A stretch of 64,000 nt of DNA from Pseudolabrys sp. (GTDB lineage Bacteria > Pseudomonadota > Alphaproteobacteria > Rhizobiales > Xanthobacteraceae), in assembly GCA_030684935.1 (NCBI GenBank), contig JAUXXH010000008.1, positions 1 through 64,000 on the forward strand, in the 5' to 3' direction. Position 1 is the first letter of the stretch, and each line of letters begins with the position of its first letter. The notes under the pieces were generated by a model that searched no databases, was not told the DNA's origin, and was given only the letters and a program-made list of their open reading frames with translations. Below, piece after piece: positions 27,901 through 36,470 of this stretch. The position numbers and the translations under genes are program-made.

Positions 27901-28393
27901 GATGGCCTACAAGGACGAATACGAGGTCGCCCGGCTCTATACCGACTCGTCATTCGTCGACCGCGTGAAAGCGTCTTTCGACGGCGACCTGCGTTTCGAA
28001 TTCCATCTGGCGCCGCCGTTGCTGGCCAGGCGCAATCCGCTGACCGGCGAGCCGAAGAAGATGACGTTCGGGCCCTGGATGCTGAAAGCCTTTGGCGTGC
28101 TGGCAAAGTTCAAGGTTCTGCGCGGCACGCCGTTCGATCCGTTTGCCTACAGCGAAGACCGGCGCATCGAGCGGCAATTGGTGGCGGACTACCAGACGCT
28201 GCTCGACAGGATCATCGCCGAGCTGACGCCGTTCAATCATCAGACCGCGGTGGCGCTGGCCTCGATCCCGGAAAAAATCCGCGGCTACGGCCCGGTCAAG
28301 CAGCGCCATCTCACTGCCGCCAAGGCGGAGGAGGCCGCGCTGCTGGAGCAGTTCAGCACCGGCGCCATGCCGTTCCTGAAAGCGGCGGAGTAG
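24917..28393 (+). CDS. Indolepyruvate:ferredoxin oxidoreductase, fused subunits
   Basis: Oxidative decarboxylation of aryl or branched 2-oxo acids to acyl-CoA with ferredoxin as electron acceptor. The 1158-residue protein joins three parts: an N-terminal thiamine-diphosphate enzyme core (LTGYRGSPLGGLDQQF near 50; TPP motif GDGTYNHSGYLA near 495), an iron-sulfur segment (cysteines in VCEGCGDCGVKSNC near 631 and SSCNKDFSCVNGFCPS near 660), and a C-terminal gamma-type domain (GIGGTGIVTIG near 720). Fusions of this length are common in proteobacteria, where they act in amino-acid or aromatic-acid degradation. It is monocistronic, after a 257-base gap with no other gene. Confidence 0.93.
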   Translation: MTLRSVSLDDKYDLTQSHVLVTGYQALIRACLMQKERDRRAGLNTGGYLTGYRGSPLGGLDQQFMRAGRHLAAADIKFQPGINEELAATALWGSQQAELRGEGKFDGVFGLWYGKGPGVDRSGDVFRHANLAGSSTHGGVIALMGDDHTAESSTTAHQSEFHFVDVMMPILNPAGVQEIIDYAQIGWAMSRFTGTWTALKCMHDTVESTGVVDGRMDRLNLQRPADFAMPEGGLNVRLVDTILGQEARLHDFKRDAMLAFVRANKLNTMITSGGRQPKIGVITTGKAYLDVRQALDELGIDELRCNDIGLRLFKIGCVWPIPRQELLEFASGLDLIIVVEEKRSLIEVQVREELYGTANQPLCIGKKDEHGNWLFPVKGALDPNDVAICIGERLLRYGASDELSANVARLKSAQHALAEAADIALRVPYFCSGCPHNTSTRVPEGSRAYAGIGCHYMAQWMDRDTQGYTQMGGEGANWIGESPFSNRPHVFQNLGDGTYNHSGYLAIRAAIASGVTMTYKILFNDAVAMTGGQSNDGGLTVPQIAAQVAAEGARRVVVVTDEPFKYPKDTEWPRGLTVHHRDELDAVQRDLATVPGVSILIYDQTCAAEKRRRRKRGAFPDPDKRVVINDLVCEGCGDCGVKSNCVSVQPLATEWGRKRTIDQSSCNKDFSCVNGFCPSFVTVHGAKLKKGEGVAQPEEWPELPAPHLPLANHPYSIIVTGIGGTGIVTIGAIVAMAAHLEGKGAGVIDMAGLAQKGGAVYSHIRIANKPDDIHAIRIAAAGADLVLGGDIVVAGNKKVLTAMKPGNTRVIVNTAEFLPGDFARNADFSLPTERLKRAIVSGAGREHTHFVDASRLATALLGNSIGANMFMLGFAYQSGGLPLTDEAIEKAIEMNGEAVAMNIAAFRYGRRAAVDRGAVEALVAPKPREENDSLKLSQSFAETVDRRVAFLTAYQSRRYARRYSALVEKVRAAEAEKVPGQSALTEAVARYLFKLMAYKDEYEVARLYTDSSFVDRVKASFDGDLRFEFHLAPPLLARRNPLTGEPKKMTFGPWMLKAFGVLAKFKVLRGTPFDPFAYSEDRRIERQLVADYQTLLDRIIAELTPFNHQTAVALASIPEKIRGYGPVKQRHLTAAKAEEAALLEQFSTGAMPFLKAAE

Positions 28394-28564
28394 CCACAGC
28401 CCCGCTCGTCTCCGCGCACCGTCTTTCGGCCGATTACGCGCCGTCAAGACTTGACCGACCTCCGGCAGTATTCTCAAATCAATCTCAACGCGACCGCCTG
28501 CCAATAAGGCGGCGAGGGGAGATGCGGCGCTGTGGAAGAGCGCCGTCCAGGGAGGATACCGGCT

Positions 28565-30532
28565 GTGGCGTCGAGCGCCGCCGCGAGAGCGGACACGTTT
28601 CCGAAGCTTTTGGTGCGCAACGCCCGCTTGCATGGCGCGCGGCCGTCGATGCGTCACAAGGATCTGGGCATCTGGCAGACCTGGACCTGGAGCGAGGTTC
28701 TGGAAATCGTCCGCGCCTATTCCGTTGGCCTGTCCCGGCTCGGGCTCAAGCGCGGCGAAACCATTGCCATTGTCGGCGCCAACCGGCCGAAGCTGTACTG
28801 GTCGGTGATGGCGGCGCAGGCGCTCGGCGCCATTCCGGTGCCGGTTTATGCCGACGCGGTCGCCGACGAACTGGCTTATGTGATCGCGCACGCCGAAGTG
28901 CGCTTCGCCGCCGTCGAGGACCAGGAGCAGGTCGACAAGATCCTGTCGGTGGCCGAGCGGCTGCCGAAGCTGGAATGGCTGGTCTACGACGAGACCCGCG
29001 GCCTGCGCGACTATGACCATACCCGGCTGAAGTCGATGGACGAGGTCATCGCCGACGGCCGCAAGGCGATTGCCGCCGATTCCAAGGTGGGTGCCTGGAT
29101 CGACGGCGAGATCGAGGCCGGCAAGGGCTCCGATCCCTCGATCATCCTCTATACCTCGGGCACCACGGGCACATCGAAGGGCGTGGTGCTGACCGGCGAG
29201 CGGTCGATTGCCGCCGCTACCGATACCGTTGCCTTCGACGGCCTGACCGAGACAGACGTGGCGCTGGCCTATCTGCCGATCGCCTGGGTCGGCGATCACT
29301 ACCTCAATTATGCGCAAGGGCTGGTGGCGGGCTTCTGCACCGCCTGCCCGGAGAGCGCCGACACGGTGATGACCGATCTGCGCGAGATCGGGCCGACCTT
29401 CTATTTCGCGCCGCCGCGCACGCTGGAAACGCTGCTGACGCGGGTGATGATCCGCATGGAGGACGCCAGCCTGCTCAAGCGCAAGCTGTTCCACTATTTC
29501 ATCGGCGTGGCGCGCCGCTACGGCGAGCGTATTCTCAACGGCGAGTCCGTGCCGCTGTCCGGGCGGCTGCTCTATGCGCTCGGCAACGTGCTGGTCTACG
29601 GTCCGCTCAAGAACGTGCTCGGCTTTTCGCGCGTGCGCGTCGCCTATACCGCCGGCGAGGCGATCGGCCCGGATCTGTTCGCATTCTACCGCTCGATCGG
29701 GCTGAACCTGAAACAGCTTTACGGCCAGACCGAAGCCTTCCTCTATGTCACCGCGCAGCCGAACGGCGCGATCTATTCCGACACCGTCGGCCCGGCCTGT
29801 CCGAATGTCGATATCCGCATCGCCGACAACGGCGAGGTTCTGTTCAGGTCGCCGGGCATGTTCTCCGGCTATTTCAAGGACGCCGCCAAGACCGCCGAGA
29901 CCATGACGGCGGACGGCTATGTGATGACGGGCGACGCCGGCTATTTCGACGAGAAGACCGGCCACCTCAAGATCATCGATCGCGCCAAGGACGTCGGCAG
30001 GCTCAACGACGGCACGCTGTTCCCGCCGAAATACATCGAGAACAAGCTCAAGTTCTTCCCCAACATCCGCGAAGCGGTGGCCTATGGCGACGGCCGCGAT
30101 TTCGTCGCGGTGATGATCAATATCGATCTCACGGCTGTTGGCAGTTGGGCTGAGCGCCACAACGTGATCTATGCGTCGTACCAGGAACTGGCCGGCCATC
30201 CGCTGGTCTACGACATGATCGAGAAGAACGTCGCCGAGGTGAACCGCAGGCTGGCGGCGGACAAGGTGACGGCCGGCGCGCAGATCAGGCGCTTTCTGAT
30301 CCTGCACAAGGAACTCGATGCCGATGACGGCGAACTCACGCGCACCCAGAAGGTGCGCCGCGGTTTCATCGCCGACCGCTACGACGCCCTGATCAAGGCG
30401 CTGTATGACGGCTCCAAGGAAGCCGACATCTCGACCGAGGTCACCTTCGAGGACGGACGCAAGGGCACCATCAGCGCGCGGGTGAAAATCCGCGACATGC
30501 AGGTCGAACCGGCACTGGGGCAGGCGGCATGA
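28565..30532 (+). CDS. AMP-dependent long-chain acyl-CoA synthetase family
   Basis: Activates a carboxylic acid to its CoA thioester through an acyl-adenylate. The GTG at 28565 lies eight bases after GGAGGA and gives 655 residues; a GTG at 28532 without a ribosome site would add 11. The ATP loop YTSGTTGTSKG is at 196-206, LYGQTEAF in the middle and MTGDAGYFDE later, as in FadD15-like synthetases. It is the first gene of a Liv-type transporter operon, so the substrate is probably the imported acid, either a fatty or an aromatic one. Confidence 0.9.
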   Translation: MASSAAARADTFPKLLVRNARLHGARPSMRHKDLGIWQTWTWSEVLEIVRAYSVGLSRLGLKRGETIAIVGANRPKLYWSVMAAQALGAIPVPVYADAVADELAYVIAHAEVRFAAVEDQEQVDKILSVAERLPKLEWLVYDETRGLRDYDHTRLKSMDEVIADGRKAIAADSKVGAWIDGEIEAGKGSDPSIILYTSGTTGTSKGVVLTGERSIAAATDTVAFDGLTETDVALAYLPIAWVGDHYLNYAQGLVAGFCTACPESADTVMTDLREIGPTFYFAPPRTLETLLTRVMIRMEDASLLKRKLFHYFIGVARRYGERILNGESVPLSGRLLYALGNVLVYGPLKNVLGFSRVRVAYTAGEAIGPDLFAFYRSIGLNLKQLYGQTEAFLYVTAQPNGAIYSDTVGPACPNVDIRIADNGEVLFRSPGMFSGYFKDAAKTAETMTADGYVMTGDAGYFDEKTGHLKIIDRAKDVGRLNDGTLFPPKYIENKLKFFPNIREAVAYGDGRDFVAVMINIDLTAVGSWAERHNVIYASYQELAGHPLVYDMIEKNVAEVNRRLAADKVTAGAQIRRFLILHKELDADDGELTRTQKVRRGFIADRYDALIKALYDGSKEADISTEVTFEDGRKGTISARVKIRDMQVEPALGQAA

Positions 30533-30548
30533 GCAAACTCTTTCTTGT

Positions 30549-30653
30549 CCCTCCCCCGCTTGCGGGGGAGGGCAGCCGCCGAAGGCGGCGGGTGGGGGAA
30601 GAGACCCCCCCCCGATGCGCTGCGCGCATCGACCCTCCCCTTTCAGGGGAGGG
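30549..30653. repeat. Palindromic repeat, family C copy 1
   Basis: It begins with CCCTCCCCCGCTTGCGGGGG and ends with CCCTCCCCTTTCAGGGGAGGG, each a hairpin; the core contains GCAGCCGCCGAAGGCGGCGGG and GATGCGCTGCGCGCATC. It occupies the spacer between the acyl-CoA synthetase and LivG genes. Other copies are at 31517, 35325, 36335, 38802, 56263 (inside uvrC) and a remnant at 58814. Confidence 0.85.
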
Positions 30654-30674
30654 ATAAGAAGTGGGAGCCCGCGC

Positions 30675-31475
30675 ATGAGATCCCCCAGCGGACCCGAGAT
30701 CGCGGCTGGCGAGGTGCTGCTGTCGGTGGAAGACGTGTCGCTGGCGTTCGGCGGCGTCAAGGCGGTCAGCGGCATTTCCTTCGACATCCGCAAGGGCGAG
30801 ATCCGCGCCATCATCGGCCCGAATGGCGCCGGCAAGACGTCGATGCTCAACATCATCAACGGTTTCTATCATCCGCAGCAGGGCCGCATCACCTTCAAGG
30901 GCGAGACGCGCTCGAAAATGCGACCGCATGACGCCGCGCGCGGCGGCATCGCCCGCACCTTCCAGAACGTGGCGCTGTTTCGCGGCATGACCGCGCTCGA
31001 CAACATCATGGCCGGCCGCACGCTGAAGATGAAGCGCAATTTGTTCTGGCAGGTGCTGCGCGTCGGGCCGGCGCTGGCGGAGGAAGTCGAGAACCGCCAC
31101 AAGGTCGAGGAGATCATCGACTTTCTGAAAATCCAGGACATCCGCCGCGTGCCGGTGGCGCGGCTGCCCTACGGTCTGCAGAAGCGCGTCGAACTCGGCC
31201 GCGCGCTGGCGATGGAGCCGGAGCTCTTGCTGCTCGACGAACCGATGGCCGGCATGAACCTCGAAGAGAAAGAGGACATGTCGCGCTTCGTGCTCGACGT
31301 CAACGACCACTTCGGCACCACGGTGGCGCTGATCGAGCACGACATGGGCGTGGTGATGGACCTGTCCGACCGCGTCGTGGTGCTCGACCACGGCATCAAG
31401 ATCGCCGACGGCACGCCCGACGAGGTCAAGACCAACCAGGCGGTGATCGACGCCTATCTGGGAGTGGCGCATTGA
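30675..31475 (+). CDS. livG: Branched-chain amino acid-type ABC importer ATPase (LivG)
   Basis: The product is 266 residues with Walker A GPNGAGKT (48-55), ARTFQNVALF after the Q-loop, Walker B LLLLDEPMAGMN and the C-terminal LivG extension (GIKIADGTPDEVKTN, YLG). The signature is degenerate (ARLPYGLQKRVELGRAL), as usual in this family. ATG 30675 comes directly after the family C repeat. It works with LivH, LivM, LivF and the binding protein encoded downstream to import an amphipathic solute. Confidence 0.93.
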   Translation: MRSPSGPEIAAGEVLLSVEDVSLAFGGVKAVSGISFDIRKGEIRAIIGPNGAGKTSMLNIINGFYHPQQGRITFKGETRSKMRPHDAARGGIARTFQNVALFRGMTALDNIMAGRTLKMKRNLFWQVLRVGPALAEEVENRHKVEEIIDFLKIQDIRRVPVARLPYGLQKRVELGRALAMEPELLLLDEPMAGMNLEEKEDMSRFVLDVNDHFGTTVALIEHDMGVVMDLSDRVVVLDHGIKIADGTPDEVKTNQAVIDAYLGVAH

Positions 31476-31516
31476 TGGCGAGGCCGACACTTAGCGGCGA
31501 CGACCTCTCTTTCTTA

Positions 31517-31622
31517 CCCTCCCCCCTGTGGGGAGGGTCGGCGCGCACTTGCGCGCCGGGGTGGGGGTCTCTTGCTTCGGCCATCACCCCCACCCCCATC
31601 CCCTCCCCACAAGGGGGAGGGG
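31517..31622. repeat. Palindromic repeat, family C copy 2
   Basis: It begins CCCTCCCCCCTGTGGGGAGGG and ends with CCCCTCCCCACAAGGGGGAGG; the core contains GGCGCGCACTTGCGCGCC. It fills most of the gap between livG and livH, ending 29 bases before the livH start codon. Confidence 0.83.
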
Positions 31623-31650
31623 AGTCGCAATACGGCAAGGTCGTGCAAAC

Positions 31651-32580
31651 ATGATCGGCCTCGGCCAGTTCCTCGAAGTGCTGTTCAGCGGCTTGCTGTC
31701 CGGCGTGCTGTATTCGCTGGTGGCGCTCGGCTTCGTGCTGATCTTCAAGGCTTCGGGCGTATTCAACTTCGCGCAGGGCGCCATGGTGCTGCTGGCCGGC
31801 CTGGCGTTGGTGCGTTCGCTCGACTTCCTGGTGGCCAACGGTTTCCCGTTCTGGAGCGCGGTGATCCTCGGCCTGCTGTTCGCCGCCATGATCATGGCCA
31901 TCACCGCCTGGATGGTGCAGCGCTTTGTGCTTGGCCCGCTGATCAATCAGGACGGCCTGACGCTGTTCATGGCCACCATCGGCATCACCTTCGTGCTCGA
32001 AGGCGCGGCGCAGATGATCTTCGGCTCCGACGTCTATCCGCTGCGGCTGTTTCCGACCGACGCCTGGTTCCTGTTCGAGGGCAACTTCCCCGGCGGTCTG
32101 CTGGTCAGCAAGATCGACGTCTGGGGCGGCCTGATCGCCGCCGTGCTGGTGGCGGGGCTGGCGGTGTTCTTCCAGCGCACCAAGACCGGCCGCGCGCTGC
32201 GCGCCGTCGCCGACGATCACGCCGCGGCGCAGTCGGTCGGCATTTCGCTGAACTGGATCTGGTTCATCGTCTGGCTGGTGGCCGGCCTGGTGGCGCTGGT
32301 CGCCGCCACGGTCTGGGGCACCAAGCTCGGCGTGCAGTTTTCCATCGTCTTCCTGGCGCTGAAGGCGCTGCCGGTGCTGATCATCGGCGGCTTTACCTCG
32401 GTGCCGGGGGCGATTGTCGGCGGCCTGATCGTCGGCGCCGGCGAGAAACTGGCCGAGGCCTATCTCGGCCCCTTCATCGGCGGCGGCATCGAATACTGGT
32501 TCGCTTACGTGCTGGCGCTGGTGGTGTTGATGGTGCGGCCGCAGGGCCTGTACGGCGAACGGATCATTGAGCGGATTTGA
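31651..32580 (+). CDS. livH: Branched-chain amino acid-type ABC permease (LivH)
   Basis: The product is 309 residues with eight or nine hydrophobic helices. The N-terminal GVLYSLVALGFVLIFKASGV and the FNFAQGAMVLLAGL stretch are the LivH hallmark, and the ABC loop is GRALRAVADDHAAAQSVGIS near residue 180. The C-terminus YGERIIERI is also typical. Some frame lies open upstream, but it is repeat sequence; ATG 31651 is the natural start. It forms the channel with LivM. Confidence 0.93.
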   Translation: MIGLGQFLEVLFSGLLSGVLYSLVALGFVLIFKASGVFNFAQGAMVLLAGLALVRSLDFLVANGFPFWSAVILGLLFAAMIMAITAWMVQRFVLGPLINQDGLTLFMATIGITFVLEGAAQMIFGSDVYPLRLFPTDAWFLFEGNFPGGLLVSKIDVWGGLIAAVLVAGLAVFFQRTKTGRALRAVADDHAAAQSVGISLNWIWFIVWLVAGLVALVAATVWGTKLGVQFSIVFLALKALPVLIIGGFTSVPGAIVGGLIVGAGEKLAEAYLGPFIGGGIEYWFAYVLALVVLMVRPQGLYGERIIERI

Positions 32581-32611
32581 GATGATGTCGGAATGGCTGA
32601 GCCAGGATTTT

Positions 32612-32688
32612 CCGTTCGTCCCCGCGGAAGCGGGGACCCAGGCTTTGCCAATTAAGAACTGGATTCCCGCTTGCGCGGGAATGAACGG
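32612..32688. repeat. Palindromic repeat, family B copy 2
   Basis: Outer arms CCGTTC and GAACGG; inner hairpins CCCCGCGGAAGCGGGG and ATTCCCGCTTGCGCGGGAAT around GGCTTTGCCAATTAAGAACT. This is the same design as 19028-19106 with the hairpins in reverse order. It lies between livH and livM, the one spacer at this end of the operon holding family B instead of C. Confidence 0.8.
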
Positions 32689-32730
32689 AGTGTGTGGCGA
32701 CGCTCCGCGCGCACAGGGGGACGCGTAGCG

Positions 32731-33852
32731 ATGTTCTACCGCGAGACCGGCCAGTTCAAGACCAGCTACGCCGCCGACATGGCGATCTTCCCGATCCGTC
32801 AGGACCGGATCGCGCTGTGGGCCGTGCTGGCCTTTGCCTTCATCGGCGTACCGCTGCTCGCCAGCTTCCAGGTCTGGCCGTTCGGCGGCGAGTATATGTT
32901 GCGCGCCATATTGATTCCGTTTTTGATCCTGTCGCTGGCGGCGATCGGGCTCAACATCCTCACCGGCTATTGCGGACAGTTGTCGCTCGGCAGCGGCGCC
33001 TTCATGGCGATCGGCGCCTACAGCGCCTACAAGTTCTCGACCGGCGTGCACATTCCGCTGGAGATATTCTCGATCTCCATCCCGCCGCTGCCGATGCTGC
33101 CGTCCATCCTGCTGGGCGCGCTGATGTCGTGCCTGGTCGGCATCCTGTTCGGCATCCCCAGCCTGCGCATCAAGGGGCTCTATCTGGCGGTGGCCACGCT
33201 CGCCGCCCAGTTCTTTTTCGACTGGGTGTTCAGCCGGGTGAAGTGGTTCACCAATTACACGCCCTCCGGCTCGGTGGCGGCGCCGGAGCTGAACTTCTTC
33301 GGCTTCGTCGTCAATTCGCCGGTCGAACGCTATCTGCTGTGTCTGGTATTTGTGACGCTGTTCGCGCTGATGGCGAAGAACCTGGTGCGCGGCAGTATCG
33401 GCCGGCAGTGGATGGCGATCCGCGACATGGACATCGCCGCCGAGCTGATGGGGATCCGGCCGCTGTACGCCAAGCTCACCGCCTTCGCGGTGTCGTCCTT
33501 CGTGATGGGCGTCGCCGGCGCGCTGTGGGCCTTCGTCTATCTCGGCGCCTGGGAGCCGCTGGCCTTCAACATCGACCGCTCGTTCCAGATCCTGTTCATG
33601 GTCATCATCGGCGGCCTCGGCTCGATCCTCGGCTCGTTCCTCGGCGCCGCCTTCATTCTGATCCTGCCGATCCTGCTCGATCAGGTGCCGCAAGCGCTCG
33701 GCGTGCCGCTCACCGTCGAGACCGTGTCGCACCTGGTGTTCATCGTCACCGGGGCGCTGATCTGCTGGCTGCTGATCGTCGAGCCGCACGGCTTTGCCAG
33801 GCTTTGGTCGACCGCAAAGGAGAAATTGAGGCTCTGGCCTTACCCGTATTGA
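32731..33852 (+). CDS. livM: Branched-chain amino acid-type ABC permease (LivM)
   Basis: The product is 373 residues, about nine helices after a polar N-terminus of some 30 residues. ILTGYCGQLSLGSGAFMAIG near residue 95 and the loop GRQWMAIRDMDIAAELMGIR near residue 225 are LivM hallmarks. ATG 32731 follows CAGGGGG at suitable spacing. The C-terminal tail RLWSTAKEKLRLWPYPY reaches into the cytoplasm. It is the second channel subunit of the importer. Confidence 0.93.
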   Translation: MFYRETGQFKTSYAADMAIFPIRQDRIALWAVLAFAFIGVPLLASFQVWPFGGEYMLRAILIPFLILSLAAIGLNILTGYCGQLSLGSGAFMAIGAYSAYKFSTGVHIPLEIFSISIPPLPMLPSILLGALMSCLVGILFGIPSLRIKGLYLAVATLAAQFFFDWVFSRVKWFTNYTPSGSVAAPELNFFGFVVNSPVERYLLCLVFVTLFALMAKNLVRGSIGRQWMAIRDMDIAAELMGIRPLYAKLTAFAVSSFVMGVAGALWAFVYLGAWEPLAFNIDRSFQILFMVIIGGLGSILGSFLGAAFILILPILLDQVPQALGVPLTVETVSHLVFIVTGALICWLLIVEPHGFARLWSTAKEKLRLWPYPY

Positions 33853-33972
33853 GGGCATAGGCTTGTGCCTTCACGGCGCCGGTGGAAACGAAACGAGCCG
33901 CCGGGTCGACACAAGAAAAATAAAAGTTTCAAAGCGCCGGCATCAAATCCGGCCTTACAGGGAGGAAGTCGA

Positions 33973-35289
33973 ATGAGAAAGCTTACCTTGGCTCTCGCCG
34001 CTTTCGCCGTGGGTGCGACGGCGTCGACCGGGCCGGCGATGGCACAGAACGAACAATTCCTGCCGTCGCTGGTCTATCGCACCGGCCCCTATGCGCCGAA
34101 CGGGATACCGTTCGCCAACGGCGTCGCCGACTACTGGACATTGATCAACGAGCGCGACGGCGGCATCAACGGCGTCAAGATCGTGTTCGAGGAATGCGAG
34201 ACCGGCTACGCCACCGACAAGGGCGTCGAGTGTTACGAGCGCCTGAAGGGCAAGGGCCCGACCGGCGCCGGCTATTTCTCGCCGCTGTCGACCGGCATCA
34301 CCTTCGCGCTGACCGAGAAGGTGCCCGGCGACAAGATCCCGCTGCTGACCATGGGCTATGGCCGTTCGGAAAGCCGCAACGGCGCGGTGTTCCCGTGGAA
34401 TTTCGTCGCCGTCGGCAGCTACTGGACCGCGGCCGACGTCGCCATCCAGCACATCGCCAAGGAGTTCGGCGGCTTCGACAAGCTGAAGGACAAGAAGATC
34501 AGTCTCGTCTATCACGACAGCCCCTACGGCAAGGAGCCGATCGCGGCGCTCGAGGCCCGTGCCAAGCTGCACGGCTTTACCTTCAAGGGCATTCCGGTCA
34601 CCCATCCGGGCGTCGAGCAGAAGTCGCAGTGGCTGTCGATCCGCCAGGACCGGCCGGACTACGTGCTGCTCTGGGGCTGGGGCGTGATGAACTCGACCGC
34701 GATCAAGGAAGCGGCCGCGGTCGGCTATCCGCGCGACAAGGTGATGGGCGTGTGGTGGTCGGGCGCCGAGCCTGACGTGACGCCGGCCGGCGACCAGTCC
34801 ACCGGCTACAAGGCGCTGATGCTGCAGCACGGCGCCGGCAAGGCGAAGGTCCACGCCGACCTCGAGAAACACGTTATCGGCAAGGGCAAGTCGCCGACCA
34901 AGGACGACTTCGCGCAGGTTCTGTACAACCGCGGCCTTCTCAACTCGATGCTCGGCGTCGAGGCGATCCGCACCGCGATGAAGAAGTACGGCAACAAGCC
35001 GATGACCGGCGAGCAGATCCGCTGGGGCTTCGAGAACCTCAACCTCACCGCCGACCGCATCAAGGAGCTCGGCTTCGAGGGCATGGTCAGCCCGATCAAG
35101 CTCTCCTGCGAGGACCACCAGGGCGCCGACGTCGCGCGCGTCCAGCAGTGGGATGGCAAGAACTGGAAGGTGATCTCCGAGTACTACACCGCCGACCGCA
35201 AGATCCTCGACCCGATGGTCAAGGATGCGGCGGCCAAGTACGCGGCCGAGAAGAAGATCACGCCGCGCGACTGCTCGAAGGAGAGCTGA
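33973..35289 (+). CDS. ABC importer periplasmic binding protein (LivK-like)
   Basis: The product is 438 residues with a clear signal peptide (LALAAFAVGATAS, cleavage near AMAQ). ATG 33973 follows GGAGGA by six bases. It belongs to the type I receptor family (Peripla_BP_6), with family stretches FANGVADYWTLINERDGGIN and KISLVYHDSPYGKEP. It is larger than LivK of E. coli, as are receptors for aromatic acids and other bulky carboxylates in Rhodopseudomonas. Two CoA ligase genes in the operon support an organic-acid substrate. A small hairpin GCCGG/CCGGC at about 33940 precedes the start. Confidence 0.92.
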   Translation: MRKLTLALAAFAVGATASTGPAMAQNEQFLPSLVYRTGPYAPNGIPFANGVADYWTLINERDGGINGVKIVFEECETGYATDKGVECYERLKGKGPTGAGYFSPLSTGITFALTEKVPGDKIPLLTMGYGRSESRNGAVFPWNFVAVGSYWTAADVAIQHIAKEFGGFDKLKDKKISLVYHDSPYGKEPIAALEARAKLHGFTFKGIPVTHPGVEQKSQWLSIRQDRPDYVLLWGWGVMNSTAIKEAAAVGYPRDKVMGVWWSGAEPDVTPAGDQSTGYKALMLQHGAGKAKVHADLEKHVIGKGKSPTKDDFAQVLYNRGLLNSMLGVEAIRTAMKKYGNKPMTGEQIRWGFENLNLTADRIKELGFEGMVSPIKLSCEDHQGADVARVQQWDGKNWKVISEYYTADRKILDPMVKDAAAKYAAEKKITPRDCSKES

Positions 35290-35324
35290 CGCAGATGGGT
35301 CTTGCGGGACAAGCTGTCCGCTTA

Positions 35325-35464
35325 CCCTCCCCCCGCGAAGCGGTGGGGAGGGTCGGCGCTCATCGCGTCAGCGATGGGCGTCGGGGTGGGGGGCTTTTTA
35401 CGCTTGGCCATCCCCCCATCCCCGACCCCTCCCCACCACTCGCTCCGCTCGCGGGGGGAGGGGA
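35325..35464. repeat. Palindromic repeat, family C copy 3
   Basis: It begins CCCTCCCCCCGCGAAGCGGT and ends with CTCGCTCCGCTCGCGGGGGG followed by AGGGGAG; the core has GCTCATCGCGTCAGCGATGGG. It fills the gap between the binding protein gene and livF, ending about 30 bases before livF. Confidence 0.82.
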
Positions 35465-35494
35465 GGCGCTCGGCGCTATGCTCGGGTTCAATCG

Positions 35495-36325
35495 ATGAAC
35501 CAATCCGTAAATACCGAAACGCCCACCTCTTTCCTCTCGGTAAACAACATCGAGGTGGTTTACAGCCACGTCATTCTGGTGCTGAAGGGCGTGTCGCTTG
35601 ACGTGCCCAAAGGCGGCATCGTCGCGCTGCTCGGGGCCAACGGCGCCGGCAAGACCACGACCCTGAAGGCGATCTCCAATCTGCTGCACGCCGAACGCGG
35701 CGAAGTCACCAAGGGCTCGATCCTGCTCAACGGCGAGGCGGTGCACAAACTGACGCCGAACGAACTGGTGACGCGCGGCTGTATCCAGGTGATGGAAGGC
35801 CGCCGCTGCTTCGCGCATCTGACGATCGAAGAGAACCTGCTGACCGGCGCCTTCACCCGGCGCGACGGCAAGGCCGCGATCGCCCGCGACCTTGAGCTGG
35901 TTTACGATTATTTCCCGCGCCTGCGCGAGCGCCGCGAGTCGACCGCCGGCTATACCTCGGGCGGCGAGCAGCAGATGTGCGCCATCGGCCGCGCGCTGAT
36001 GTCGCGGCCCTCGATGATCCTGCTCGACGAACCGTCGATGGGGTTGGCGCCGCAGATCGTCGAGGAGATATTCACCATCGTGAAGGACCTCAACGAGAAG
36101 GAAGGCGTGTCGTTTCTGCTCGCCGAGCAGAACACCAACATGGCGCTGCGCTACGCGCGCTACGGCTATATTCTGGAAAACGGCCGGGTGGTGATGGACG
36201 GCGACGCCAAATCTCTGTCGGAAAACGAGGACGTGAAGGAATTCTACCTCGGCATTTCCGATGGCCGGCGCAAGTCGTTCCGCGACGGCAAGCATTACCG
36301 GCGCCGGAAGCGGTGGCTGGCGTGA
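35495..36325 (+). CDS. livF: Branched-chain amino acid-type ABC importer ATPase (LivF)
   Basis: The product is 276 residues with Walker A GANGAGKT (47-54), signature YTSGGEQQMCAIGRAL, Walker B MILLDEPSMGLAP and GYILENGRVVMDG near the end, all standard for LivF. The C-terminal tail KSFRDGKHYRRRKRWLA is longer and more basic than in E. coli; this form is common when LivF genes sit in operons with CoA ligases. There is no clear ribosome site before ATG 35495. Confidence 0.93.
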   Translation: MNQSVNTETPTSFLSVNNIEVVYSHVILVLKGVSLDVPKGGIVALLGANGAGKTTTLKAISNLLHAERGEVTKGSILLNGEAVHKLTPNELVTRGCIQVMEGRRCFAHLTIEENLLTGAFTRRDGKAAIARDLELVYDYFPRLRERRESTAGYTSGGEQQMCAIGRALMSRPSMILLDEPSMGLAPQIVEEIFTIVKDLNEKEGVSFLLAEQNTNMALRYARYGYILENGRVVMDGDAKSLSENEDVKEFYLGISDGRRKSFRDGKHYRRRKRWLA

Positions 36326-36334
36326 CGCTCTTCT

Positions 36335-36444
36335 CCCTCCCCCTGAAAGGGGGAGGGTCGGGGTGGGGGTCGTCAGTCGACGGGCCTTGCACTGACCCCC
36401 ACCCGGCGAGCTTTGCTCGCCGACCTCCCCCTTGCAGGGGGAGG
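36335..36444. repeat. Palindromic repeat, family C copy 4
   Basis: It begins CCCTCCCCCTGAAAGGGGGA and ends ACCTCCCCCTTGCAGGGGGA; the core contains CGGCGAGCTTTGCTCGCCG. It fills the gap between livF and the PaaK-like ligase gene, ending 27 bases before the latter. Confidence 0.83.
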
Positions 36445-36470
36445 TAAGAAACAACGACGGCATTGCGCGC

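Noticed and set aside
27950-30859. 969-codon minus-strand frame over the acyl-CoA synthetase gene
   Set aside because: Same reason: a complement of well-conserved codons with no domain of its own.
31426-33858. 810-codon minus-strand frame over livH and livM
   Set aside because: Mirrors two membrane-protein genes; translation is mainly Glu, Gln, His and Arg and runs through palindromic repeats.
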